Shown in pieces: positions 43,475 through 57,800 of a stretch of 64,000 nucleotides of DNA (its first letter is position 1; every line of letters begins with the position of its first letter). The stretch is from Actinostola sp. cb2023 (lineage: Eukaryota; Cnidaria; Anthozoa; Actiniaria; Actinostolidae). Below the pieces are notes generated by a model. The model was given only the letters and a program-made list of their open reading frames with translations, searched no databases and was not told the DNA's origin. Made by a program: the position numbers and the translations under genes. The DNA is taken from assembly GCA_033675265.1 (NCBI GenBank), contig JAUJYZ010000015.1, forward strand, positions 392,501 through 456,500, in the 5' to 3' direction.

Positions 43475-46400
43475 CTACGGCAAGATTTGAAAGAAGAAAA
43501 AGTTGAAAAAAGTGTTTTTAAAAATGTATGGTCCCAGGGATGTATAAAGGCTTTTATTAACTTATTTCGAATGCAGAACTTTAGGTATTGTGAAAGGTTT
43601 TGTGTGGCAGTTTGCTTCGTTGACATCGCTTTATTTCTTAGAGTCGTTTTCGTATGAGTGGGAAACCTACGGCACAGAGTTACGATCCTTTAGTCTATCG
43701 TGGAATAATTTGCCCAAACGTCTTAATTACCAACCGTTTGAACGATTCAAAAAGAATGAGATTGACAAGCAGCGATAAGACGTCGATACAAGCAAACCAA
43801 CTGCTTGGCCGCTTCACTCCTACCATATATTGGAGAAAAAGGCGAGCAGTTTACAAAACACTATACACGGCCACCGATATCAATTTCCGCATCCACTACT
43901 AATTAACTACATCCATTATTATTACTACAAAACCACCACAAACTCTCGTTTTTCACAAGTACAAACGACAAGATTCCCTTGCTTAACAAGTCTAATGTAG
44001 TGTATCAGTTTACCTGTCCCGCCGCTGCAATGCCAAGTACATTGGCAAAACAGAACGCACTCTTTTTGCAAGAACTGCTTAAAACAGACGCAATAAAGAA
44101 AGTGCAGTATTTTTAAAGATTGCCAAGACTTTCATCATACAGCAATTTCAAAAAATGTTGAAAACTGAATACTGCATACTGAATAGTGCATTCCTAGTGC
44201 GGCCTCGTTATTTTGAAATAAAAAGTAAATATACAGCGATTTGTTCGCCATATGGAGCTAGTATATTGTTTCTGATGGAATACACAAAAAATAAAATAAA
44301 TTATTATTATTTATATTACTTTAGACAATAAAACACAAGTCCCATAATGCATTTCGGTCTTGGAATACACTATATTCAGTATCAACGTTTTTTGAAATTG
44401 CTGTATACAGACGTTGCTTAAAGTGCCTATAACCCCTATGAGATTGTTTTAAAAATCGATTCAATATAAGCTGAATAGTTGGTGGGTTGAGTATTTTGTG
44501 ATTTGAAACTTGCGTTTATGAGTTATAGAGGTTTGAATTCTCAATATGCAAATTTGATGACGTCAACCCAGGAATTTGCCATAGTTATTTAGACTTTTTC
44601 AAGAAGAGCTTATTTTTTGCCGAAATGGGGAAAAAGTTATAACATCATTTATAAAGACTGTGAAAATATTATGTAAGTTTTCAAATGTCAATAATCAGCA
44701 CAAGGGCGTTTTTGTATAATAAATGAAATCTTAGTAGACGTCATCAAATTTGCATATTGAGAATTCAAACCTCTATAACTCATAAACGCAAGTTTCAAAT
44801 CACAAAATACTCAACCCACCAACTATTCAGCTTATATTGAATCGATTTTTAAAACAATCTCACAGGGGTGATATTCATTCTCGCCAGAGTACGCAACAAT
44901 ACCTCTGTTCTTGACAATGAACATTCTATTTTTAAAAAAGCTTATATTATGTAAAAACAACAGACCCTTCCTTGAACACAGGCTTAAGCCTGGTCCTCAC
45001 TAGCGACATAAGCACAAGCACAAGCAACATACGCAGACTCAGTAATATGCATTGCTCATTAAGACCATTAACGGTGCTTGAGTCTTTTGTCACACCTAGC
45101 TATTGCATAAATGGTGTCCTGAGTCTGCATATGTTGCTTGTGCTTATGTTTATGTCGCTACAGTGAGGACCTGGTGAGGACCAGGCTTAGAGTGTTATCC
45201 TTGATAAAGAAACTATGGTGAGCATAGACAGGACAAATGTTATCAGCTGAACTATAAATAACATTATCTCTGCTTTGTCATTATTCGCCCGATGATGATT
45301 TTGTATTAAAACGAAATATAGCGCTCCTTATCGTTTCTTGCTTTTCTTAGTTGAATATCAACTGGATAATGCACATTTTCGGTTTCACGTTTACTTTGAG
45401 TTACGGTCACGGTACGGAATCGAAGACATCTATTCAACCAATCACAGCGTGCAAAATCATCGCTCAACCAATCAGAATGCTTGGCGACGTCACGGTACCT
45501 ACCGCAACTACTTCCCACCAGCGAAAACGACTCTAAAACATGCAGTATGCGCAGTGACAAGATCCATTTACTTTAACCAACATGCACTGAATTATTACAT
45601 TCGTTTGACGGCCTGATGGATGACCTTACAATAAATGTATTTATACAGGTTTTTATATCTATAGTTTCATTACTTACCTGGTAAACTACTGTACTTGCTG
45701 CGGGTGTTTTTATATCTATAGTTTCATTACTTACCTGGTAAACTATTGTCCTTTCTGTAGGTTTTTTTTTAGAGTCTCTGTAACAGTAAAGAAAATTTAC
45801 ATAAAGTTACACTAAGAAGACATCAATCATGTGGTTCTCTTTGCTGTCAGAATTCACACATTGCTATGCAAATGTTTTATTTTGATAAACAAAAAGGTGT
45901 GTGTGTTTTACCTATTATTTGGTCTGTTTTTACCTAGAAAATAAGGCCGGTAGAAGTTAGTTTGACGACCAAATGAATGATACAAACTCAACTACAAACT
46001 GACTTAATCTACAGCGGTTTCAAAGTAGTTGATGGAAATGACGTTCGTAACCCGAAATGGAGCATGGGAAATTAATGAACTCTTGTTATTACTACACTCG
46101 CGGCTATCTTCTTAATCACTTCTTCAAAACCTCTTGTAAATGCTGCTTCCATCGGTCTTCTAATTTCACACGTTTGGCAATCCATTTCCCGCCTTTTCTC
46201 ATTTCTAAGAAATATTGAGTGGCGTGAACTCCCTTGTGCTAACTGTATGTCCACCACAGGAAACCCAACGCGTAAGTAAGCGAAGTTAGCCTGCATCAGG
46301 CGTTCCTTCCTTTCCTCCTTCCCCATCTACTCCCAATCCCCTTTACTCGCCCCAATCTCCTTATCCCCTTTACTCGCCCCAATCTCCTTATCCCCTTTAC

Positions 46401-49400
46401 TCGCCCCAATCTCCTTATCCCCTTCTCCCAATTAAGAACGCGGCAATGCAGGCTAAAGTGAAGTGACATATTGTAGAGAAAGTGGAGATATTAGCACATA
46501 CCATCGAGTTTCTTCCTTAACTTTTTGTTGTAGACGAGAAGCAGGACGATGATTAGAATCAGTATGACGATGACAGTAGCTAAAATGTAACTAAGTATCT
46601 TTTCTGAGGAACCTAAATAAGAAATAGAGTTCGCTCTCAAATCAGTACTAAATCCGTGCACCTTAAATAGTATGACGACTTACAGTTGCACTTCTTTTCA
46701 TCTTGTGACTGATCTTTGTTTTCTGAATCTAATGACACAAACAATAGATCACAAGATCACAGCATAACACAGGGCACGGGATCAGGGACTGCAGAACTGG
46801 GATCAAGATCACAGCATAACACAGGGCGTGGGATCAGGGATCACAGACCTGGGATCAAGATCACATCATAACACAGGGCACGGGATCAGGGACTGCAGAA
46901 CTGGGATCAAGATCACAGCATAACACAGGGCGTGGGATCAGGGATCACAGACCTGGGATCAAGATCACAGCATAACACAGGGCGTGGGATCAGGGATCAC
47001 AGACCTGGGATCAAGATCACATCATAACACAGGGCACGGGACCAGGGACTGCAGAACTGGGATCAAGATCACAGCATAACACAGGGCGTGGGATCAGGGA
47101 TCACAGACCTGGGATCAAGATCACATCATAACACAGGGCACGGGATCAGGGACTGCAGAACTGGGATCAAGATCACAGCATAACACAGGGCGTGGGATCA
47201 GGGATCACAGACCTGGGATCAAGATCACAGCATAACACAGGGCGTGGGATCAGGGATCACAGACCTGGGATCAAGATCACATCATAACACAGGGCACGGG
47301 ATCAGGGACTGCAGAACTGGGATCAAGATCACAGCATAACACAGGGCGTGGGATCAGGGATCACAGACCTGAGATCAAGATCACAGCATAACACAGGGCA
47401 TGGGATCAGGGATCACAGACCTGGGATCAAGATCACAGCATAACACAGGGCATGGGATCAGGGATCACAGACCTTGGTTCAAGATCACAGCATATCACAG
47501 GGCATGGGATAAGGGATCACAGACCTGGGATCAAGATCACAGCCTATCACAGGGCATGGTTCAAGGATCAGGGATCAGGGATCACAGACCTTGGTTCAAG
47601 ATCACAGCATAACACAGGGCATGGGATCAGGGATCACAGACCTTGGTTCAAGATCACAGCATATCACAGGGCATGGGATAAGGGATCACAGACCTGGGAT
47701 CAAGATCACAGCCTATCACAGGGCATGGGATCAGGGATCACAGACCTTGGTTCAAGATCACAGCATATCACAGGGCATGGGATAAGGGATCACAGACCTG
47801 GGATCAAGATCACAGCCTATCACAGGGCATGGGATCAGGGATCACAGACCTGGGATCAAGATCACAGCATAACACAGGGCGTGATACTAACCTTCAATAA
47901 CCCTTCCCTTTGCAATTAGCATTTTTTGGCCTGGGAGAAACTTCTAGGGATTTAAAACCAGACATCATTTTGTCAGAACTACTAAGGGAAAATCGTTTCC
48001 AGCTTCATTTCATAATTATTGCATATGGTCTCGCACTGATTATAAAGTAGTGAGTTGAGTGTGCAGTACAAACGTCAGAAACGCGAAGGATATACAGCAG
48101 AAGCAGCAGAAGAAGAAGAAGCATGCAGCCGTAGAAGAATATTAAGCAACACCTGAAGAAGTAGAAGAAGAAGAAGAAGCAATAGCCGAAGAAGAAGAAG
48201 CAGCAGCCGAAGAAGAAGCAACATCCGAAGAAGAAGCAACAGCCGAAGAAGAAGAAGAAGATGCAACAGCCGAAGAAGAAGCAACAGCCGAAGAAGAAGA
48301 AGAAGAAGCAACAGCCGAAGAAGAAGAAGAAGCAACAGCCGAAGAAGAAGAAGAAGCAACAGCCGAAGAAGAAGAAGCAGCCGAAGAAGAATATTAAGCA
48401 ACAGCTGAAGAAGAAGAAGAAGAAGAAGAAGAAGCAATAGCCGAAGAAGAAGAAGCATGCAGCAACAGCTGAAGAAGAAGCAACAGCCGAAGAAGAAGAA
48501 GAAGAAGCAACAGCCGAAGAAGAAGCAACAGCCGAAGAAGAAGCAACAGCCGAAGAAGAAGCAACAGCCGAAGAAGAAGCAACAGCCGAAGAAGAAGCAA
48601 CAGCCGAAGAAGAAGCAACAACAGCCGAAGAAGAAGCAACAGCCGAAGAAGAAAAAAAAAGCAACAGCCGAAGAAAAAGCAACAGCCGAAGAAGAAGCAA
48701 CAACCGAAGAAGAAGCAAAGAAGAAGAAGAAGAAGAAGAAGCAACAGCCGAAGAAGAAGCAACAGCCGAAGAAGAAGCAAGAAGCAACAGCCGAAGAAGA
48801 AGCAACAGCCGAAGAAGAAGCAACAGCCGAAGAAGAAGCAACAGCCGAAGAAGAAGAAGAAGAAGAAGAAGAAGCAACAGCCGAAGAAGAAGCAACAGCC
48901 GAAGAAGAAGCAACAGCCGAAGAAGAAGTAACAACCGAAGAAGAAGCAACAGCCGAAGAAGAAGAAGCAACAGCCGAAGAAGAAGCAACACAACCGAAGA
49001 AGCAACAGCCGAAGAAGAAGCAACAACCGAAGAAGAAGCAACAACCGAAGAAGAAGCCGAAGAAGAAACAGCAACAGCCAAAAGAAGAAGCAACAACCGA
49101 TCGAAGAAGAAGCAACAGCCGAAGAAGAAGCAACAGCCGAAGAAGAAGCAACAGCCGAAGAAGAAGCAACAACCGAAGAAGAAGCAACAGCCGAAGAAGA
49201 AGAAGAAGCAACAGCCGAAGAAGAAGAAGAAGAAGAAGAAGAAGAAGAAGAAGCAACAGCCGAAGAAGAAGCAACAGCCGAAGAAGCAACAGCCGAAGAA
49301 GAAGCAACAGCCGAAGAAGAAGCAACAGCCGAAGAAGAAGCAACAGCCGAAGAAGAAGCAACAGCCGAAGAAGAAGCAACAGCCGAAGAAGAAGCAACAG

Positions 49401-50944
49401 CAGACGAAGAAGAAGTAACAACCGAAGAAGAAGCAACAGCCGAAGAAGAAGAAGCAACAGCCGAAGAAGAAGCAACAACCGAAGAAGAAGCAACAGCCGA
49501 AGAAGAAGCAACAACCGAAGAAGAAGCAACAACCGAAGAAGAAGCAACAGCCGAAGAAGAAGCAACAACCGATCGAAGAAGAAGCAACAGCCGAAGAAGA
49601 AGCAACAACCGAAGAAGAAGCAACAGCCGAAGAAGAAGCAACAGCCGAAGAAGAAGAAACAGCCAAAAAAGAAGCAACAACCGAAGAAGAAGAAGAAGAA
49701 GAAGCAACAACCAAAGAAGAAGAAGAAGAATCAACAGCCAAAGAAGAAGAAGCAACAGTCGAAGAAGAAGAAGAAGAAGAAGCAACAGCCGAAGAAGAAG
49801 AAGAAGCAGATCTAGAAGAGAAGCTGCAGCAACAACTGAAGATACAACCGAAGAAGGAGAAGAAGAATCAACAGCCAAAGAAGAAGAAGCAACAGTCGAA
49901 GAAGAAGAAGAAAGAGAAGAAGCAACAGCCGAAGAAGAAGAATTAGCAGCATCCAAAGAAGAAGAAGCAACAGCCGAAGAAGAAGAAGCAGATCTAGAAG
50001 AGAAGCTGCAGCAACAACTGAAGAAGATACAACCGAAGAAGGAGAAGATGCAGCAGAAGTTGATGACGATGAAGGGATAGAAGAAGAAGGAAGAGCAGAA
50101 GCAGTACAAAGTATAAAGTACAACAACTAACAATTGTTATGGAAATCATAAGAACTAATAAATATTCGATCATTAAATACGTCCCATTCGGAAACCGTCC
50201 TTTAATCTGCTTCTATGTAAACTAAAAGTATCTAAATAAAATGTTATGTATGTACGTATGTTGTATGTATGTATGTCAGTACCAACACACCACTAACATG
50301 TGTAATTTAAATCTCCAGGGACTCATTGCAAACCAGCAATATGTGTATGTACCTTGTCAGCATTTTGAGTCAAAACTCTTTACTTGATACACCTCGTACT
50401 GCTTCCCTCTCTTGAGTTTAACATTTTGATATCCCCCGTTTACTCCCTGTTGCAATGTTCTATTATTAGTTACCTTTCCATCACGTGTCAAAGCTCTTTG
50501 ATACACTTGGTACTGCTTTCCTTTTTTGAGTTTAACATTTTGATACTCCCCGTACTTCCTTTCATCTCCAAGAGTGAAGGTCAGTTGTCGTGGGAATGAC
50601 TTTGACGCTGGAGCAACTATTTCAGCTGTTATGTAGTAAGAAAGACCATCTTCTTCTGCTTTGGCATAGTTTGTTAGTTTGGCCTCGTCAATGGAACGCC
50701 TTCTTCTATCACCACCTTTTACTTCATTAACGATTACCTGGTATGCTCTATTGGATCAAATAAAACCATTTGTATATACACCTAATTGCAAGAACGTTGT
50801 CATATAAAAAAGAAAAATACCAAATAGGAATTAATTAAAAGACAAAAGCAGAGCACTCAAGCTGAACTTCTCCTTTTGTCTTTTAATTAATATTCATATT
50901 TGGTATTTTTCTTTTTTATATGACAACGTTCTTGCAATTAGGTG

Positions 50945-50997
<53 letters not shown>

Positions 50998-51052
50998 CAA
51001 CAACAACAACAACAGCAACAATAACAATAATAATAACAACAACAACAACATC

Positions 51053-51084
<32 letters not shown>

Positions 51085-51293
51085 CAACAACAACAAACAA
51101 TAATAATAATAATAATAACAACAACAACAACAACAATAAGAAGAAGAAGAAGAACAACAACAACAAACAGCAACAATAACAACAATAATAATAACAACAA
51201 CAACAACAACAATAATAATAATAATAACAACAACAACAACAACAACAATAATAATAATAATAACAAAAACAACATCAACAATAATAATAAATC

Positions 51294-51324
<31 letters not shown>

Positions 51325-51478
51325 CAACAACAACAACAACAACAGCAACAATAACAATAATAATAATAACAACAACAACAACAACAACATTAATAATATA
51401 ATAATAATAATAACAACAACAACAACAATAATAATAATAATAATAACAAAAACAACAACAACAACAATGATAATAATA

Positions 51479-51543
<65 letters not shown>

Positions 51544-51695
51544 CAACAACAACAACAACAACAACACAAAAACAATAATAATAATAATAACAACAACAAC
51601 AACAACAACAACAATAATAATAATAATAACAACAACAACAACAATAATAATAATAATAACAAAAACAACAACAACAATAATAATAAATCATAATC

Positions 51696-51789
<94 letters not shown>

Positions 51790-51835
51790 TAATAACAATA
51801 ATAATAATAACAATAATAATAATAATAATGATAAC

Positions 51836-51899
<64 letters not shown>

Positions 51900-54800
51900 T
51901 ATCAACTGATTAGCAGCTGTTAGAGATAGAGGAATAATAAGGTGTCCAAAGTTTAATGCTTTAAAAAGCACTGGCTGCAAAGTACAACGTCTAGTCTTAC
52001 CTGATTGGTCCATTGATATCTGAAGCACTCCACAGTGTAATGTTGGTAACAGCATCACTGATGCTACTAATGTCACCTACTTCCGGTGCAGGTGGGGCTG
52101 TGAATGAACACAGAATTACAATCACATTGATTGTAATCATTAAGTGGGTAAGGTGTCAGTAAGTGGTTGGTTAGGTGTCAGTAAGTGGTTGGTAAGGTGT
52201 CAGTAAGTGGTTGGTATGGTGTCAGTAAGTGGTTGGTAAGGTGTCAGTAAGTGGTTGGTAAGGTGTCAGTAAGTGGCTGGTAAGGTGTCAGTAAGTGGTT
52301 GGTATGGTGTCAGTAAGTGGTTGGTAAGGTGTCAGTAAGTGGTTGGTAAGGTGTCCGCAGGAAGTGGTTGGTATGGTGTCAGTAAGTGGTTGGTAAGGTG
52401 TCAGTAAGTGGTTGGTAAGGTGTCAGGAAGTGGTTGGTAAGGTGTCAGGAAGTGGTTGGTAAGGAGTCCGGAAGTGGTTTGTAAGGTGTCAGTAAGTGGT
52501 TGGTGAGGTGCCAGTAAGTGGTTGGTGAGGTATCAGTAAGTGGTTGGTGGGGTGTCAGTAAGTGGTTGGTAAGGTGTCAGTAAGTGGTTGGTAAGGTGTC
52601 AGTAAGTGGTTGGTAAGGTGTCAGTAAGTGGTTGGTAAGGTGTCAGTAAGTGGTTGATAAGGTGTCAGTAAGTGGTTTGTAAGGTGTGAGTAAGTGGTTG
52701 GTAAGGTGTCAGTAAGTGGTTGGTGAGGTATCAGTAAGTGGTTGGTGGGGTGTCAGTAAGTGGTTGGTAAGGTGTCAGTAAGTGGTTGGTAAGGTGTCAG
52801 TAAGTGGCTTGTAAGGTGTCAGTAAGTGGTTGGTAAGGTGTCAGTAAGTGGTTGGTGAGGTGTCAGTAAGTGGTTGGTAAGGTGTCAGTAAGTGGTTGGT
52901 AAGGTGTCAGTATGTGGTTGGTAAGGTGTCAGTAAGTGGTTGGTAAGGACAATAGTAGAAAATGTTTATTGGTTTACCATCAGTTTTTGTTTCAGTTGAT
53001 ATTCCATGACTGTCTTTCCCTTTGCCACATTGTGTGAATGCAGACACAGTAAATGTATATTTAGTGGCTGGATAGAGACCAGTGATTGTAATCGTTGTTG
53101 AACGGATGTCTTTCTTGCCATTGGGTGAAAAGCCTTCACATATACAACGGTATGTTTTCTCACCAAAATATGTGATCTATAAAGCAAGAATACGATGTAA
53201 AATTAAAAGAAAAGAATAAACTTATCAAGGCAGAATAGACCTTAGACGCATTTACCTCAAGTACTTGAAAGGCAATGCATTGTGGGATTATTTTAGGGCT
53301 AAACATGGCAGATACATCAGTGGAATTCGTGAGACAGATTTTGAAGGGTCGTTTTACCGCTAATAATACACATACAATAATTTCTGCATTCTGATTGGCT
53401 GAGAGCAGCGCTATCATTAGGAAATACAGTGCAGAAAAAAGGAAATTCAGTGCAATTTCTTTTGGCAAAAAGCAATTTGATTGGTTAAAAATAAATAAAT
53501 TGAAAGTCAAAATTAGCCAATTTGCAGTACGTACAATTCTGTTGTTTTCAGTTGGATTTGTTCAAGGTGTTTTCATGTCCCGATGGATTTGTTCATGCGC
53601 AAAATGAAATAAAATAATCTAAACTCAAAGGAATGGACACGTGGTCTAGCTGACATTTACGCAAGCGGAAATAGTCTATTAACTTACGATGTATTTTTGT
53701 ACTGGTTCGGGAAGTGGTTGTGGTTTAGTCCATTCTAGATTGACTGTGTCTTGATTAACATTCGTTACTCTAAGTTGTCTTGGCGGTCCTGGTGCTGTGG
53801 AGATGATTAAACAAATCAGACAATGCCTATTCGGAGTCGTAATAGTCTAATATAGTACAGATACCAATTTAAGTATCGCTCTGTTGTGTGGGAGGTCGTA
53901 AGGAGACTAGGTGTTGCCTTTGTTTCCATCAACAGATAGAAATGGTGTAAAATGACGGTTCTGAGACTTTCCACACTAGCTACACTCTCCCTGAACTGAG
54001 GGCTAATACTAAAAGGACCAGTACCAAAAATTGTATGGACCTATAATTATATGGATATATTGTACATTCTATCTAATGGTGTCCATACCTGATGTTGCTA
54101 GTACCATACGTTTACTAAAAGGTCCAGCACCAACACCAATTGTAAAAGCCGACCCCGATGAGGGGCGGCTGTTTTCTCATGCTAAGGCACGTACTGATAT
54201 ATTATACATTCTATCTAATGGTGTCCATACCTGATGTTGCTAGTACCATAGGTTTACTAATAGGTCCAGCACCAACACTTGTATAGGCACGTACTGATAT
54301 ATTGTACATTCTATCTAATGGTGTCCATACCTGATGTTGCTAGTACCATAGGTTTACTAATAGGTCCAGTACCAACACTTGTATAGGCACGTACTGATAT
54401 ATTATACATTCTATCTAATGGTGTCCATACCTGATGTTGCTAGTACCATAGGTTTACTAAAAGGTCCAGCACCAACACTTGTATAGTCACGTACTGATAT
54501 ATTGTACATACTATCTAATAGTGTCCATACCTGATGTTGCTAGTACCATAGGTTTACTAAAAGGTCCAGCACCAACACTTGTATAGGCACGTACTGATAT
54601 ATTATACATTCTATCTAATGGTGTCCATACCTGATGTTGCTAGTACCATAGGCTTACTAAAAGGTCCAGCACCAACACTTAATTGTATAGGCACGTACTG
54701 ATATATTGTACATACTATCTAATGGTATCCATACCTGATGTTGCTAGTACCATAGGTTTACTAAAAGGTCCAGCACCAACACTTGTATAGGCACGTACTG

Positions 54801-57800
54801 ATATATTATACATTATATCTAATGGTGTCCATACCTGATGTTGCTAGTACCATAGGTTTACTAAAAGGTCCAGCACCAACACTTGTATAGGCACGTACTG
54901 ATATATTATGCATTCTATCTAATGGAGTCCATACCTGATGTTGCTAGTACCATAGGTTTACTAATAGGACCAGCACCAACACTTGTATAGGCACGTACTG
55001 ATATATTGTAAATAGTACAATGTGGTAAATTGTGCAGAATTAGTTTACAGCCATGATTGGCAGAACCACGACAAGCCACGTCACCACAAGAAGCATTCAT
55101 CATTTCCTGCACTGACGTTTTAATCTGCAACTTCTTAACTTCATATACTAAGATGCGCCCATTGGTGGCAGGAACTGGTTGCCATGATACATTGAATGTT
55201 GTTGTATTATGCTTAACGAATGTAGGTTTTTTCGTCATTGTTGGAACTACAATATAATAAACATACAATGTTATTAAGAATGACTCTTGAACATCATTAC
55301 TGATCCCTTAGTTCATTCATGCTTTCATAGGAGCATTCACCATTTCACTCCATGAACAATCATTTAATATAGTGCTTATTAATCATTTATTGCAATGCAA
55401 GTTATGCCATTTTACATGTATATAGTGCACGATAGAAATTATTAAATTATTGTTAGTATTATATTTAATTTCATTTATTTAGTGAATTTCTTTGACTTTA
55501 TGATTTATTTGCTAACTCATGCATCAATTATTTCATTCATTCATCCATTCATTTATCTATTCACCCATTCATTCATTCATTCATTTATCTATTCACCCAT
55601 TCATTCATTCATCCATTCATTCATCCATTCATCCATTCATCCATTCATTCATTTATCTATTCACCCATTCATTCATTCATTCATTCATCCATCCATTCGT
55701 TTATCTATTCATCCATCCATTCATTCATCCATTCATTCATTTATCTATTCACCCATTCATTTATTCATTCATTCATCCATCCATCCATTCATGCATCCAT
55801 TCATTCATCCATCCATTTATCTATTCATCCATCCATCCATTCATTCATTCATCCATCCATTCATTCGTTTATCTATTCACCCATTCATTTATTCATTCAT
55901 TCATTCATCCATTCGTTTATCTATTCATCCATCCATTCATTCATCCATTCTTTCATCCATCTATCCATCTATCCATCCATCCATCCATCCATCCATCCAT
56001 TTCTTTATTAATTTGATTGAATCACATGATGATAGTTTCACCACATCAAAGTGATTTATTTGCGGTCAACACAACTAACCCACCGTAAATGCTTGTTAAA
56101 ACTGACATGGCTGCTGTTTGTCCTTTCATGAGAGTAAAAGCCCAGATATTTATTACGTAGTTCGCTCCACCACATACAGGCAGTGATGTAGTTAATGTGT
56201 TGCTGCTTAATGTGATCATTTGTGAATCTCCTGCTTTGCTGTAAGATACGTTGTAACCTCTAATTATCCCATTGGTAGAGGTAGGTACATCCCAAGTCAG
56301 TTTTAGTTCAGGTCCAGCTAAACCAACTGGTTGAATGGCTGATGATTTAAAATTACGAGGTTCTGATGGTGCTGGAAAAGAATAGAATAGAGAATATATG
56401 GTATAAGCATTATGATCACGTTATGTTTATGGTGGACATACAGACTGCGCATGCGTTAAATTAGTCAGATTATGGATCATTTTTTACTTAAAAGTCAATC
56501 AAGCATTATACCACTCGATTAGTGGTAAAAATCGTCAAAAATTCCATGTCAATTTTCTATGTAATAAAGTAATTACGTTTTTCTTAAACTTTGCAGAAAT
56601 ATTGCTTTTTACCTGCTGTTTCTGCAAACAATTACAGGGATCCCGCAAAAATCTAAGGCCATACGAAACGTCAGTGGAAGGTTCCATAATAAAATTCCAC
56701 AGGTTGTCATGGTAACTCAGTGATTTCCGCGCGTGCGCATTGCGCTCTAAAATATATCCAATGTACTGGACCTTGATTTAACGAACACCTATATAACGAA
56801 GTTCTCGGTATAACGAAGTATATACATAAAGCCGCTGTGTGCTTTGCGCTGTGTCCATATTGGAATGTGTTTGTCTTAGAGGTGGATCATTAGAAACCTT
56901 AATTTTTTAGGCACGAATATTTTTTCTACCTGTTTTTTTTTTTGCAGGAATTTACGGTAGTTTGAGTTGTGTAGCACTTTTTTTAGGAGGTAGGGTTCTT
57001 GCAGGAAATTTTTTAGATCGCTTTAACAGTAATTTTACTTACGGCCTTCGTGTGTTTTTTCTGTAACAAGGTTTGTATAGGGGCCGTCTTTAATGGTATA
57101 AGCCAGTACTTTGAATGAATATTCTGTATACATGTCAAGGCCACCCAGTGTATGCGACAAAGTACTACCACTGTAGTCTTTAATAGTTGAGGAAGAACTG
57201 TCACTAGTCTTGGAATACCAGACTTTGAATCCTTTAATTATGCCATTCTGTTTATCGCTGGGTGGTAAACTCCATGACAGACGAACACTAGTGGGACTGA
57301 CGGCAGTCACATCGAAATTACGTGGAGGAGCAGTTGGAGCTGAAAGTATAATTAACATTAATTACAACCTCAATCATTTAATCAATCAACCAATCATTTA
57401 ACAAAAAAAAACTATAAAATTCATCAAATCTCTACATTGTTGTGGTTTTCAAAATCTTAATTTGAGAGTATATAGCCGCGTTATTGTTACCTAAGTTTTG
57501 AGATTCAGGTGCTAAATAAAATTGTTGTTGCTGTTGTTGAGACAAATACCTTGATTCAGAGTGAGGCGCTTGCGGAAAAATTATGCAAACTCAATCAATT
57601 TATTAGAAAACGACGAACGAAGTTGTGTCAATTTTCTTAATTTGTATTATGTTTCTGCAATACCGCACCTTAAGCCGCATCTACACGAGCAAATTTTCCT
57701 TGACAAGTTTTTCTTGACAAGTTTTTCTTGACAAAGAAGACCAAAAACATCGCCAATTTTTCCTTGTCAAAGACAACTTGGTCGTGTAGATCTAGATGAC

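Noticed and set aside
46750..47886. Regular repeats considered as a CRISPR-like array
   Set aside because: Eukaryotic intron, units are contiguous with no unique spacers; an ordinary minisatellite.
48005..50133. Minus-strand frames of 497-579 codons rich in L, S or F and a plus-strand K/Q/P frame of 452 codons
   Set aside because: All are readings of the GAA/GCAACAGCC array; similar frames exist in several phases at once.
51275..52076. Frames of poly-Y, poly-N, poly-L and poly-I
   Set aside because: Translations of AAT/AAC trinucleotide repeats.
55482..56054. 190-codon frame of [11 protein letters not shown] repeats
   Set aside because: CATT/CATC tetranucleotide array (period 12 in codons); lies in a receptor intron on the other strand.
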